From Rhizomucor pusillus (lineage: Eukaryota; Mucoromycota; Mucoromycetes; Mucorales; Lichtheimiaceae), in the NCBI GenBank assembly GCA_900175165.2, contig FWWN02000458.1, positions 46,676 through 110,675 of the forward strand: DNA of 64,000 nt. The letters run 5' to 3'. Below, piece after piece: positions 11,554-23,496 of the stretch. The notes beneath the pieces were generated by a model that was not told the DNA's origin, made no database searches, and saw only the letters and a program-made list of their open reading frames with translations. Both the position numbers and the translations under genes were made by a program. Each line of letters starts with the position of its first letter. Position 1 is the first letter of the stretch.

Positions 11554-12522
11554 TTAGTAAAGCCCACTTTCCTTTATCAACACTAGGTAGTAGTAGTATA
11601 TGTGCAATTGTTTTTTAGCCAGTCTCTTCAATCTTTTTATTATTAAAAACGAGGTGCGTGCCGTCAAGAAAATCTCTAGCTTGCCGCATTTTCCTTGCGT
11701 TGGAACGATCGCGTAATGACAACAATGTCTTTTGCATCTTTTGTAGCAGCCAAGAAGTTCATGATTTTCACATTATATTGTAAGAAAAATGTCTATATTA
11801 CATCATCACAGATTTCCCTAGCCATCATGCCTCATTCGCTTTGACCAAGCTAGCAGGTTTGTTGGGGAGGGCAGGGCAGTGGGCAGTTTTTAAAACGATA
11901 AAATTGAACATTAAAGTATGGAATATGGGCGCGGTCTTTGAACTGCAGTTAGTGAGGAAATAGTACGGATCGGGAATCTCCAAAGATCAACTGCGTGTAT
12001 TTTGTATCCGGCGTATTCCTGCATGTCAATAAGCTCCTTCATGCTGTTCTATTATGGTATGATGATGGAATTGCTTGGTCATATTTATTCTAGCAATGAT
12101 GTTCGCATTATAGCTGAAAGATAGTAGCCGCCGAAAAAGATATGACTGAAAGCGATGTCACCCACAGAAGATTGATACAATGTGATTGACTACATAATAT
12201 GTATTCATTGAAACGGTCTAAAAAACAATCATGGTTAATGAATACTTTTGTTGTAGTACGTAATCTATTTACTAGGCTAACAAGAAACATATTATCGTGC
12301 AGACATTGAACAATCAATTTTGCATGAATAAATCATACAAGAAAAAATTGATAGCAGCAATGCAATTGACGATAAGTGATGAACAGCATAGAAGCTATAG
12401 ATAAATCATTAAGCAAAAGTGGCAAACGAGTTTGACACCTTTGGTGAATTCAACAGTCCTGTCATATTGATTATTCATGCGCGATCCGCGTCTGCTTCTG
12501 GTCCTCCGCTTCTTCAGCTGAC
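11554..12522. other. Intergenic, nothing recognised
   Basis: AT-rich, with a short TAG repeat near 11587-11600 and only short open frames without family resemblance. It contains the 3' region of the zinc-finger gene and the promoter of Ku80. Confidence 0.4.
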
Positions 12523-15500
12523 ATGGCGAACAAAAAGGAAACAGCATTTGTCTTCAACTGTAGCCCTTCAATGGCAACATTTATGCCGGAACACGACACC
12601 GATGCTTTCCAAGCGTCTGTCAGTTACGTCCAAGCCTTGTTGGAAGACAAGGTACATTGATCGGACAGCCCGGCACGAGAACCATCGCATGCCGAATCTG
12701 ACATTTCCCGTGCGCGTTAGGCCCTTGCTGGCAGAAAGACCGATATCACATCAATTATCATGGCAGGAACGGAAGGTTTGTAATTAGAAAAAAAAAGACT
12801 TTCAGAAAGAAGCAAAGGTATATTGATCTACCTTGGCCTTTTTCCTTAGAAAGTGACAATCACCTTGCTGCGGAAATGGCTGGACAGGATCAATACCAGC
12901 ATATTACTACGCTTTCTGAATTTGCACCTCCCACTGCAGAATTGATCCGCAAGCTTGTCAATTGGACGCCTATCGACTCCAAGGACAATGTAGCTGACAG
13001 TAAGTAGAGAATAGTTCGTGGTTTTCCGTGACATGTGATAGTTAACGTCGGCCCTAGTCTTTGATGCATTAATTGTGGCAATTGACATCATTGTCAAACA
13101 TTGCAGAAAGTTGAAATACGAAAAGAAGATATATGTAATGACAAACGTATCGGAATATGTTAACTGGCAGGATACTGAAGATGTAAAACGAATGCTTGTT
13201 GAAAACGATATTGAACTCCATGTTGTGTATGTATATTGGATATATGTAGAGAACATAAAGTCTCAATGTTTACAAGATGCGTAGGAGCGGATGAACTATT
13301 AAAGGAAGAAAATGACGAAAACAACGATTCATCCATCAAAGTATTAGATACCCAATATTGATATGATTCGCAGCATCCTATTAATACTTGATCTTTTAGA
13401 GTATCAATATAGGGCATTGGAAATCGCTGGCAAAGAGCACACCGAATGGAAGTGTGAAAAGTTTGTCAAAAGCACTGGAAGAAATCAATGCATTCCGCAC
13501 CAAGGAAGTACGACCGACACCGAGCTTCCGAGGATATTTGACGTTGGGAGACGTTCAAAAGGATCCTGAGACAGCCTTAAGCATCAGCGTCACCATGTAC
13601 ACTCGAACCTACCAACGGAAACCAGAGACCGCAGCGAAAGTTTCTGCATTGGGATTGGCCGGCCCAACTACCGGGGAGGAGGAGATCAGGAATCATGGCG
13701 TCACTGTCGACAAAATATACAAGAAACAACACAGGGGCAACGATAAAGCTGCCAATACTGGGAATAACGACAACAATAATGGAGAGGGCACCTCAGCAGA
13801 CGCCATGGACACGTCGGGTCACGAGGACGTGGAAGTGTCTCCAGACAGTTTGGAGAGGGCGTTCTGGTTCGGCAAGTCAGCTGTTGTGATCCGTCAGGAT
13901 ATTGAAGAGTACATGCGTCTGAAAACCACACCTGGGATGGCTATCATGGGATTCCTGGATGAAAGCAAGGTAATTTGAGTGTTTGCAATACCTTTTCAGG
14001 ATAGAATTTGATATTTTTGAGTTAGGTCCCCCGAGATTATTTCATGTCACAGGTCTACGTAGTCGTGCCTGGAAATGACAAACCTACTTTCTCAGGCACA
14101 GCTCTCTCTGCCTTTGCTCAGGCCCTTGATCAGAGAAAGTGTTATGCTTTAGTGCGATACGTTTCACGAATAGATTCTCCGCCAAAAATTGGCATCTTGA
14201 TCCCGTACATCGAGAAAGATGATGACGGCCAAGTGAAGCTTGCAGTTCTCCACTTTGTGCAGGTAAGGGTGCAATAATCCCCATGAAAATATTCTAGTCA
14301 TGGTTTGTAACTCTTGTTATACATAGCTCCCATTTGCAGACGATGTACATGCATTCACTTTCAATCCTTTGGATCAAGTTATCACAGCATCGGGCAAGGT
14401 TATTACCGAAAACCATCCATTACTTCCTACTCAGGAACAAATTGAATCTATGGATAAACTTTTGGACTTGATGGATCTTGACAAACTCGGAAAAATCGAC
14501 AGTGTGTAAGGACCAAATATTGAGAGGATATGAATATGAAAGATGTTTACAAAAAACAATAGAGATCCTAGTAAACTTTATCAGCCGAAGACCATTTTCA
14601 ATCCTCGAATATGGCGTCAAAACAAAGCCGTTGCATCTCGCGCACTGAACCCAGCGGCACCGGTTCCGGATGTACATCCCAAGCTATTGGAGCAATTCAG
14701 ACCATTACCGCAGATCGTAGAAAAGACGAAGGACCATGCAGCTCAGATGAAATCCCTGTTCAATATCAAAAAAGGTATGAAGAAAGTTAACGTATGAATC
14801 ATTGGTAGGATGTCTAACAGCAACTTGGATCTAGTCGAACAACGAGCCAAAAAGAGAGTGTTTGGTGCTGTGCAAGAAGGGCGAACAACCAAAGCTGACG
14901 GTGCAGCGATGCCGTCTATCGAGCAAATTTTGGAACCCCAAGCAGATCAAGAGACTGATACCAAGCGCATCAAGATTGAAGACGATTCTGCCTACGATGC
15001 TGCGCTCAAGTCGATTATAAACAAGGATGTTCGTGAAGTTTCGATGAAAAATCCTGTCAGTGACTTTAAGGCTATGATTGACAATCGCAACGAAGATTTG
15101 GTTTCGCAAGGTGAGATGACAATTGGTTCTTTTTTTTCTCTGGTTTTTAACAACAATGCTTCTAGCTGTGGAGCAAATGTGCGAAGTTATCAAGCAACTT
15201 GTCACCGAATCGTTTGGGGACCTGCGCTACAATCTGGCTATCGAATGCCTGCAAGTGCTAAGGTCGACAGCAGCGAAAGAGAACGAGTCTGAGACATTCA
15301 ACAACCTCATGCATCAGATGAAAAAGATATGCGATCCTGCAAATCCCCAGAGTCGTCGAAGAGATTTCTGGCAACTGTTGAAAGATAAGCATATAAGTCT
15401 GATCACCAAAGGAGAGGCAGAAGATAGCGAAGTTACTGCTGAGGAAGCAAACAAGGTAAAGTATAAAGAAGGGTCATTTTTGCAATGGAGTGCTAAACAT

Positions 15501-15673
15501 AGCATTACATTAGTTCCTGTCGGATACTACCGAAGAGGCTCCAGTTGCCTCTATGCCAACGAAGGAGAACGAGGATGCAATGGATACCGAGGATCTTGTA
15601 AGTTCTTTACATCGTTTGAATTGCGAAGTTTCTTTTCTGACATTCATATCTGTAGCTTGCCATGATGGAATAA
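12523..15673 (+). CDS. KU80: Ku80, ATP-dependent DNA helicase II subunit 2
   Basis: DNA end-binding partner of Ku70 in non-homologous end joining and telomere protection. Thirteen exons: 12523-12651, 12721-12775, 12850-12999, 13058-13226, 13277-13340, 13400-13969, 14026-14262, 14327-14505, 14563-14774, 14835-15110, 15166-15455, 15514-15597 and 15656-15673, about 810 residues. The vWA-like N-domain starts MANKKETAFVFNCSPSM. The core barrel region includes VRPTPSFRG, FWFGKSAVVIRQD and FSGTALSAFAQAL; an arm and C-terminal helical region follow (RDFWQLLKD). The last two tiny exons give an acidic tail ending DTEDLLAMME, like the vertebrate Ku80 tail that recruits DNA-PKcs. Intron 9 (14775-14834) has a CTAAC branch-like motif, and the frame is kept only with the acceptor at 14834. 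Confidence 0.93.
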
Positions 15674-15824
15674 AGTTGATCTCCTTTAATTGTACTCTCA
15701 GTTTACTGCAAGCAAAAGCAAAAAATCAAGCAGCGTTTCAAAGTTTTTGTGGTTGAAGAATTTAAAAGGTAGCTTCTCAGTTTGCGCAGATTCTATACTC
15801 GACTTGCATTCATGGTAGACAGTC

Positions 15825-16022
15825 TCAGACTCGCTTCATCTGCATAAAAAGAAAAATCAAGTTAACGTTGTTGCTAGGGATAGGGCTAACTAAACGACTA
15901 TCCCAACAAGTTGCAGCTGCAAAGTCTGCATGACGTTTCTTGAGATGAGCTTTTAGGTCGGATTCTTGCTTGTATGTTAGAGAGCAGGCGTGGCATGGAA
16001 ATTTTGTCAGAAGGATTTTCAT
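15825..16022 (-). CDS. Small single C2H2 zinc finger protein, uncertain
   Basis: A short minus-strand frame begins MKILLTKF and contains one clean finger, CHACSLTYKQESDLKAHLKKRH. It either reads through (65 residues) or is spliced by an in-frame intron (donor GTTAGC, acceptor TATGCAG) to a protein of about 48 residues ending MKRV. The finger spacing (C-x2-C-x12-H-x4-H) is good, but the protein is very short. It could be a fragment of a larger lost gene beside the MULE relic. Confidence 0.35.
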   Translation of the reverse strand: MKILLTKFPCHACSLTYKQESDLKAHLKKRHADFAAATCWDSRLVSPIPSNNVNLIFLFMQMKRV

Positions 16023-16099
16023 TGTAAGACGATGAAGAAGCGTCTCGCGCCATACGCTTCACGTCAGGAAAAGTGAAACAAGTAAACGGTTAAAAAAGG

Positions 16100-17330
16100 G
16101 TAACCTGAAAAAAGATACCAAAGAGAATGGTGAGCTCCAAAAACTGGCTGTCTCCCTTCGGTCTCTTTGGTCTCTTTTGGTCCCTTTGGTCTCCGCGGTT
16201 TATTTGGTCTCTTTGGACTTGGACGCAACCTATCATTCCGAAAGTTGTCTCGAACAAAACTTGTTGAATCATTATTTGAAAACCGTGAAGAACTGAAACA
16301 AGTTGTTCAGGTTATTGCGCGTTGTTGGAGACGGTCGCTGGGAGGTCCGAGAGATCAACGATCAACATAACCCTGCGATGATGGAAGATGCTTTCGGCTT
16401 CCATCAATATCGCAAGTTGAACGAAGAGGGTCTTGCCACAGCATTGAAGATACTTAAGGCTGGTACCAAGCCAAAGCAAATCTGTGAAGCTTTGCGCGAC
16501 ACAGAAGGAAAGTTATCGGTACTTCCAAAAGACCTGGATAACTTTCGGATGCGCACCGAACGTAGTAATGATAGTGTGAAGGACAGAATGGTGTACCTCG
16601 GCGCATTCCTCGACGAAAGAGGGTACGAAGTCAGTTACCAGTACGACTCGGAGAAGCGCTTGCAAAGTATCTTCTTTGCACATCCTGCTAGCATTGAAAA
16701 AGCTCGGCGTTTTCCTGAGGTTGTTTTGGTAGATGCAACCTACAGAACAAACCAGTACCATATGCCTTACGTGAACGTCGTCGGAGTCAGCAATGTTGGA
16801 CGTCAAAAGCTTATGTCATTTGCGATCGGCGGTGCGTGGATCTCAGATGAAAAGCTTTCAGCATATGCGTGGATAGCGGAATGCACAGACGAACTGATTT
16901 GAAAGCCGGTTTCCAAAAAACCTGGAATCTTCGTTATGGACTATGCAGCAGCCGCGTTAGGATAGTTTACAAAGATCTTCGCGGACACTCACCATTGCTT
17001 TGCACCGTACACATATACTGAAACTTCTGGAAGAACTGTTGCAAAGGATTTGACATGTAAATCAGCAGAATACACTGCTGAACGCAGTCAAGAAATTGAT
17101 ACAAAGAATTGCATTGAACGTTATCACCAGATTACGAGACACCCCCCTGCCTGGAGAAACTTTGGAGTACATTACGGCACTATATCAAGACACTAACGAA
17201 ATGGATCGACGTCATTGGCAATAAGGCGCTCCAAACACTGGCCATTTTATTGCCTCTCACAGATTGCGAAAGCCATTGAATCTGTCCAACAAGCTGTGGT
17301 CGCTTACAAGGACCTTTTTCTAGCCAAATG
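16100..17330 (+). pseudogene. MULE-type (MuDR/FAR1-like) transposase relic
   Basis: An open frame at about 16303-16902 encodes a FAR1-like start (RWEVREINDQHN) and a MULE transposase core with VVLVDATYRTNQYHMPYVN, LMSFAIGGAWISDEK and YAWIAECTDEL. The frame stops right after this. Further pieces in shifted frames (CFAPYTYTETSG, CIERYHQITRHPPAW) continue to about 17320, interrupted by stops. Intact family members are much longer. I see no clear terminal inverted repeats. It is a dead copy of a Mutator-like element inserted between Ku80 and the next gene. Confidence 0.7.
16158..16217. repeat. Degenerate GGTCTCTTT minisatellite
   Basis: About six imperfect copies of a 9-10 base unit (GGTCTCTTT and variants GGTCTCTTTT, GGTCCCTTT, GGTCTCCGC) lie directly before the MULE reading frame. 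Confidence 0.7.
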
Positions 17331-17596
17331 ATACCTGACCTCTTTTTTTACCTTATTGCGGTCGTTTTATGCCTTTCATTCGATTTGTTTCCTTTACAGA
17401 GTTACCCATCGATTGTTCTAAGTTATGCTTTTTTTCTTTGGAATGTATGCGTTTTCTCTCTTTCCTTGTTTTAGGCTGGTTATCTGTTTTTACGCCCATG
17501 TATAAAGTATCATGTGTCCTATCAGGGCTGACTCTCCGCTTTTCAGTGGATAAAGAAAAAGCGGACTCGCGCCGTTTGATTCATGCAGCAGCGAAA

Positions 17597-18553
17597 ATGA
17601 CCCCTCTTTCAGCCGTGCAACTCTACAAGCTTTTGGCCGCAATCAGCGACTCTTTCCATAGCTACCATGCCTTTGAGCAACAGATTCTGAGGGCTATGGC
17701 GACGCCCAGATATAAGCCCAATACACATGAGCTGATTGCCGAGCAATGTGCAAAAGCTCTGGAATCTGATCCAGCAAAGCAACAATTGGCACCTTTCTTG
17801 CAGCAGACACTGCGCGATGCACAGTCGGATGCTGGTTACGATGCTGCATTGGTCCGTCTAGTTGAAAGTTTTACCATGATACGTAAAGTAGAGCAACAAC
17901 TCGCAAACGATACCGAGTTGCAGCGATTTGTCGCAAGTTTACGGCTCGATGACGCCAACGCGCAGCACGAGCAAGTGATGGCGTCCTTGAATGCATTCTT
18001 GAGCAGTCTGGATGATACAATGTGTCAGCGGGTTACATCGATCTTGCAGGAGCAACGAGATGGTGATGATGAATTCCACCAGCAGCACCAGCAGCAGACT
18101 GAAGACGACGTCGACGACGAGGACGATGATGAGTTGCTGCTGTTTCAGGTGTATGAGATACTACGCGACGATGAATTGTTCTTGCAGTTCAAGGCGATTT
18201 TGGAGCAAGATGTGGCGGCAAATGTTCCTTGGAAAGATACGCTGATCAAGCTATACACGTTGGTGAATAGCGCCAGGCCAGATGCCTGGGACGCACTGAG
18301 CAACGTTCTCGATCAAATTGAGGCAGCGCAGGGTGAGTATTACGTTGCACAGCATCATCCATCCGTTCCCGCACTGTTACACTAACAACCTCACTCCTCC
18401 TACCTGTTTTAAGATACAAATCGCTATGGCTCGTATGAAGAATATTTGCAAAAGAATTTCCTGGACGACGGAGGGCAGCAATTCCTGGAAGCGGAAGCAG
18501 ACAAGGCTCAGATGGAGCACATGATGAACAACTTGTCAATGCACGTAGCTTAA
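17597..18553 (+). CDS. Unidentified helical protein with acidic stretch
   Basis: Two exons, 17597-18332 and 18414-18553, give about 291 residues. I choose the ATG beginning MTPLSAVQLYK; the frame is open further upstream, so the start is uncertain. The sequence is largely predicted helical, with repeated Leu/Gln-rich segments, a Gln/His run and an acidic patch (EDDVDDEDDDE) near residues 165-180. The second exon ends in a Met-rich helix (MEHMMNNLSMHVA). I recognise no domain. It is convergent with the CCC1-like gene (78 bp between stop codons). Confidence 0.65.
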
Positions 18554-18582
18554 TGATCAAAACTGTTTGTACATAAGAAAGT

Positions 18583-18607
18583 TTATATATATATAAATAT
18601 ATATATA
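18583..18607. repeat. AT dinucleotide repeat between convergent genes
   Basis: An interrupted TATATA tract in the 78-bp gap between the stops of the helical protein gene and CCC1. It may act as bidirectional 3'-end signal sequence; that is inference. Confidence 0.5.
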
Positions 18608-18631
18608 AAAGTACACGATGTGTGAGTTCTT

Positions 18632-19676
18632 TTAAACATCTGGCAGGAAATAAACAATGCTGTAACTTGCTCCTGCAGCAATGGCACCGATCAAGAGTGT
18701 CTGGAAGGCACCCTTGATTGCACTCTGAGGGTTGACGAGTCGGCTCTTGATGTATCCAAAGATCAACAAGGTGAGCGAGGTCACTGCTACGGAAACGTAG
18801 AGAGCAAGGGTTGCTTGGTCGATAAAGACATAGGGTAACAGAGGAATCAAGCCACCGACAAAGTAAGACAGACCGATGGTCAATGCAGAAATCTACATGC
18901 AACGCGCGTTAATAACTACTACTACTATTCTTTGACTTTCTCTCTCTCTTTTGTTTTGATGAATAGTTACCCAGCTTCGGTTCGGGTCAGGCATCTCCAG
19001 GTTAAGCTCAAATCGCATCATAAAGTCCACAAACTTTACAGGGTCACTCTTTAGCTTTTCGATAAGTGGCTGCAATGTCTGCCGGTCTAAACCGTAGGGC
19101 TCGAGAATTTCTACAATTTCTTCCTCTTCGTCTTGCGGGCATTCCTCAACCTCTCGCTCTTCTCGAAGTCGCTCGGTCTTGTAATGTTCTATTTCGCTTT
19201 TTGCTGCCAAGTAGCCGCCTAAACCCATAGAAATGGCACCGCTGTACACAGGATACCAGAAATATGAATATGGATATTGACAACAAAAAAATGTTTTCAA
19301 TTGCTTTTACCTAACAAGTTCTTATGATACAAACAATGTTAGCCCCACACTGTTTAAGAATGTTACTCTCTTGTCCTTTTCATTTTTCTTTTTACCTGCA
19401 GCGCCACCGTACACAACGATCTTGGAGTCACCCAAGGACGACAAACCAGCGGCCAACGCGAATGGTACAGTCAATCCATCTGTGGGCAAGGTGAAAATCA
19501 GCAAAACACACGCGTGCGCGTCCTCCTCCTCGACCCAACAACAACCTACCGGACAAACCAATAATGGTGTCTCTGACTATTTCGGCAGACTCAAAGTGCT
19601 GTTCAGAGTGCTCGTGCGAAATAGCACCGTATTCATGGCTTGGTCGACGCTTGATACGATTCAACAGTGCGCTCAT
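18632..19676 (-). CDS. CCC1: CCC1/VIT1-family vacuolar iron/manganese transporter
   Basis: Moves Fe2+ or Mn2+ into the vacuole for storage. Minus-strand exons: 19676-19550, 19479-19396, 19320-19311, 19241-18971 and 18892-18632, about 250 residues. The first membrane helix region carries the family signature IIGLSDGLTVPFALAAGLSS. The small third exon of only 10 nt supplies ELV of the conserved AELVSGAISMGLGGYLA stretch, followed by the charged cytosolic domain (AAKSEIEHY). Then come SALTIGLSYFVGGLIPLLPY and a final pair of helices. Exon phases all agree. The length fits yeast Ccc1-like proteins (about 250-320). Confidence 0.9.
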
Positions 19677-20161
19677 AGTAGAGATATATATATCTGGTTT
19701 GGGGGTATAACAAGAACAACAACGGGAGAGAGAAAGAAGTAAAAAAAAGTTGCTTGGCGGCCGGACGTGCTGAGTTTTTCTAAAAAGGCGCGGGGAGGAG
19801 CGGCAAGTCCAACGTCAGGATCTAATGTTGTGCATACCAAAAGCTCTACTGCTGCTTGTAGTAGACAATGGGAACAAATCATGCATCGTTTCACAACAGG
19901 GATGATGTCCTGTTACAGACCTCTGCAAAGTCAGATACCCGTTGCAACAAAGTTTAGATTTAGCATCAAGAAATAGGACAATATATATTAGCATACATTT
20001 GTATATGTATCATATAGCAACCTATGAAAACAAGCAAACTATATATGTCTGTAAAGCGGTGTGAATAGTAGTTCAGTGTAGCTGTAGATGTTTTGTAGAT
20101 TATATGCTGTAAATACATATATATGAGTATATGTCGAATAGTGTGGCGGATTATGGATTGC
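19677..20161. other. Intergenic, nothing recognised
   Basis: AT-rich spacer upstream of CCC1 and downstream of the LRR gene, with several TATA-like runs (19975-20130). No convincing frame. Confidence 0.4.
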
Positions 20162-21803
20162 TCAGAACTTGTGCCGCCTGAGCCTGTGGAAATAAGACCG
20201 AGCCCCACCATTACATCTATTGTTGCCAGTAAGCTTGCTTTTCGATCGCATTAGAGTGCGAGCAGAACATTCGGGATATTGATATTCTTGATCAGCAGTA
20301 TGCAACTGTTCCAACGGTACGGTCGTCATGGTATTATTGCTGTTGTTATCCTTTGCTGGAGTGCGCACTAGACCGCGGCGGTTCGTTTCATCTCTCGTTG
20401 AGATCTGATCTGCAAACAAGTTCAATATCCGGTCATCCTCGGTGCTCCAGTGCGCAGTGCAGAGGCGGTGTTCAAAGGGAACCAGTCTATCTGCCCGTTC
20501 GATCCACTGGCCGCGGCATACATATGATTCAAAGTACGGGTCGTGACACGAAGAGCATGGGCTGCTGCTACTCAGATAACGAGCGAGATTATCAGGCAGT
20601 GGCAATCTGCTACTAAACTTCACAGCAGCCGAAGAAGAAGAACAATAACAATGATGCAACGCAGTTCGTGCACAAATCTCGCGCAAGCTGGGTAATTTTG
20701 GCATTGTGGGGTACTCCAATGTGCTGTTTAGCGGGCATCCGTCGAGTTGCAGGGTGCGTAGATTCGCTAACCGTGCCAATTCAATGGGAAGTACGCGTAT
20801 GTTGTTAAAGGACAGATCGAGTGTAGTCAAGTGTACCATGTTACGCACATGCACAGAAATGCTGTATAGCTGGTTGCTTCCCGCCTTGAGGGTCTGCAGT
20901 TTCTCTGCAGCGAAAAAGAAGCAAGGTGTCAGATCCTGCACGCGGTTGTGTGACACATCCAGTTCGAGCAGCTTCGGTAGGTTTGCAATGCATGGGGGTA
21001 TCTCTGGAAAGCAATTGTGCGATATGCAGAGGTATTCAAGATTCACGAGGACCTTTATGGCTTGCGGAAGACTGCTGAGACGGTTGTATGATCTATAAAG
21101 CAATCAACCGTATAATGGTGGTAAGCAGACTGTTGCCCCCTTTTCGTTTAATCACCCTTAAATTAAAGCGATGCACGCTACTTAAATGGGGCATATCTGA
21201 CCAGCAAAAAAGGCAAAAAGAGCAACCCAGGTCGATTACTCTTTTCTTTTTTGCCTTTTGCCATATATATAGTGCCATTCTCTGTCTCCTCCTCCTCTTC
21301 TCCCTTTGCCCCTGCATGCTTGCCTGCACTTACAGATCCAACCGGCGCAACGTCGCAAAGTGGCTGATATTGCTGCTGAGCTTGATCAGCCGCCGTGCAG
21401 ATAAATTGATATCATACAGTGAATTATCGAGCTTGACATCGGAAAATGTAAGCAGAGACGTTCGTGATGAATTGCCACACTTCTTGTTGTAGTCCTTGCT
21501 GTTGTCTTTCTGTGTTGGATTGTAATATTTCTCGTCAATGTATGCAATGTCTTGTCCGACTTTCTCCCCGTGAAAATCTTCACCGTATCCGGAATCGGCG
21601 CGTCGCGTGGATGTCGATGACGGCGTTGCTGTGTCTGTCAGAGCATAGTGTTCTGGATGCGAGAGTAAAACATCCTCTCTTCTCGCGGCGGATACTGCTG
21701 CTGGGCGCTGTTGAATGTCTTCTCGTCCACGTTGTTTTTCTTCTGCGGGAATGACGTATGCAAGTGTGAGAGTAGACTGAATATTACTGGCTGATTGGCC
21801 CAT
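20162..21803 (-). CDS. Leucine-rich repeat protein with N-myristoylation-like start
   Basis: Two exons on the minus strand (21803-21334 and 21092-20162) give about 466 residues. The intron is 241 nt, long for this window. The ATG I choose starts MGQSASN, which fits the N-myristoylation rule (Gly2, small residue at position 6). The frame is open further upstream, but only through low-complexity pyrimidine-encoded residues. After a disordered N-terminal 120 residues come about seven LRRs of the SDS22/CCR4-like type (LDLSYNRLSSLP, LCISHNCFPEIP, LDVSHNRVQDL, LDLSFNNIRVLP). The C-terminus is Ser/Asn-rich and basic. A role as a membrane-tethered signalling scaffold is possible but not shown. Confidence 0.8.
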
Positions 21804-22054
21804 AACGTCTTCTCGAAGAATAGAACAAGAGGAAAAGAAAAAGGAAAAGAGGTCTAACAAAGAAAGAAAAAGAGAAAGGAAGAAAAAGGAAAACTTGGCA
21901 ATAGAGAGAGAGACACACACGCACACCCATACACGTAACGCGCACAAGGTTTTGGAAAATCACAAACGAGCATATACTATTTATGGTGTAATAAGGTTTG
22001 TGATCCATGCAAGAAAAGTAAGAACTTTTTGTTGTTCATCAACGGGTGATAATA

Positions 22055-22170
22055 CAGTCAATCCCGCACTCTTAGCAAATCATTCATCGCGGTTTAAATT
22101 TTTTTTGTCGCATCTGTTGCAAAATTGAAGTCGCATTTTGCCAAAATCACTCGTCGCATCCCTAGAAAAA
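22055..22170 (+). repeat. Left terminal inverted repeat of the composite element
   Basis: Pairs with 24845-24961 on the opposite strand. Shared blocks include AGCAAATCAT, ATCGCGGTTTAAATTTTT, TTGCAAAATT and TTTTGCCAAAATCACT. Confidence 0.75.
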
Positions 22171-22619
22171 GCAAGTCGCATTTACGGGAACTAGTAAGAT
22201 GGATCCTCTTCCCCTAATCAAAGCCTTCTTCTCTAAATTGAGCCCTGGCACCGAAAATGGACCAAGACCTTGGCAACTAATCAATAAAGCATCAAGCTAT
22301 TCTTGATTCGCTGCCAGAATCTTAGAATTTATGATCTAAAGACGCCTAAAGTTTATAAGTGTGTAGCAATCGTAACACACCAGACACCATCGCATAAATA
22401 CCAAAGATGACAAATATACAGCAACGCTGTAATATTGCTGTGCATGTATGCTGTGATCTTGATTTGTCATTAAATTTGTATTACCAGTTTTTGAGTGAAT
22501 GCTTCATACATAGTGAGGACATAGAGTGATGTGTAACTATTAATTCACTAACTTGGCTCACAAGAGAATGATCGACAAGATGCCGCTTAGTACAGTTAGT
22601 GAATGGGAAGCATAGCGAT

Positions 22620-23349
22620 TTACATGTTCATTGATACTGATATATCACAAAGAAAAAAGTTGTCATAATATATAAAACGCTTTTCAAAGAACTGCCAGTT
22701 TGACAGGGGGGCCATAGGAAGGCCGAAGCCATGCTTGCTTTGTTTTTGTTGTAGTAGATTTGGAACGGGAGGACACTGCTTGCATCTTATCACAAGTTTC
22801 CCGGAATCAGAAATGAGAAGCCAATGGGCATCCCATATGGCTTTCACAGTCCACGCAACCATATGTGGCCATTCAATGTACCACCCCTTCTTCAAACGGT
22901 AACGTAAAGTACGTCGATGTTCTAAGAACTGGTGAGCAATCGTGGACCAAATACGTTGCTTGCGGGCAAAGGAATAATATATAGTCTCTACTTTCTACTT
23001 GGCCGCAGATGTGGCACAGGTCGGAATCAAAGACAGGAGGCAATAAACGGCGAAGAGCCACGCGATCTGGGAGAACATGATGAACGTAGCGATATAGAAT
23101 ATATTTGGCTTTATGCGGAATCGACATCTTCCAGAAGAATCACCAAGCAGTAGCTGTTGCCCTCGGGTACTTCTTCGGTAGATCCTTCCAGCAGGGGAGA
23201 AGGCTGCACCAAAACTCTTTACGTGTCAGAAATTCAAGATCAATGCCACCACGAGTGATTGGCTTTACGACAATATCGCGTTGCGATCGCGAAGGGAGCT
23301 GGCATTGTTGGGAATCCATAAAACGGCGAAAAACGGTTTTAACTGCCAT
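22620..23349 (-). mobile_element. Non-LTR retrotransposon fragment (zf-RVT type end), degenerate
   Basis: Minus-strand frames contain AKYILYRYVHHVLPDRVALRR followed by DSDLCHICGQVES, typical of the zinc-binding segment after a LINE reverse transcriptase. Flanking pieces in other frames (22620-22895, 23140-23349) have the same style, with stops and shifts between them. It is nested inside the inverted-repeat element. Confidence 0.5.
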
Positions 23350-23496
23350 TTGCCCTCTATAATAGTTATATTGAAAGCTTGAACTTAAGATCGGTGGTGC
23401 AGTCCTTCATGTCTTGTTCGGAGGCGAATCTTGGATCCATTGAACCTGTCGAGGATATACACTGAGTGCACAGGGAGAGTCGACAAGTTCGTCTTA

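Noticed and set aside
14775..14834. Frameshift in Ku80 exon 9/10 junction
   Set aside because: Using the nearer AGs breaks the frame, but the acceptor CTAG at 14834 gives an ordinary 60-nt intron in phase, so no frameshift is needed.
18246..18902. 218-codon minus-strand frame
   Set aside because: It spans the end of the helical-protein gene antisense and the intergenic gap, and overlaps CCC1 exon 5 in another frame. No motif.
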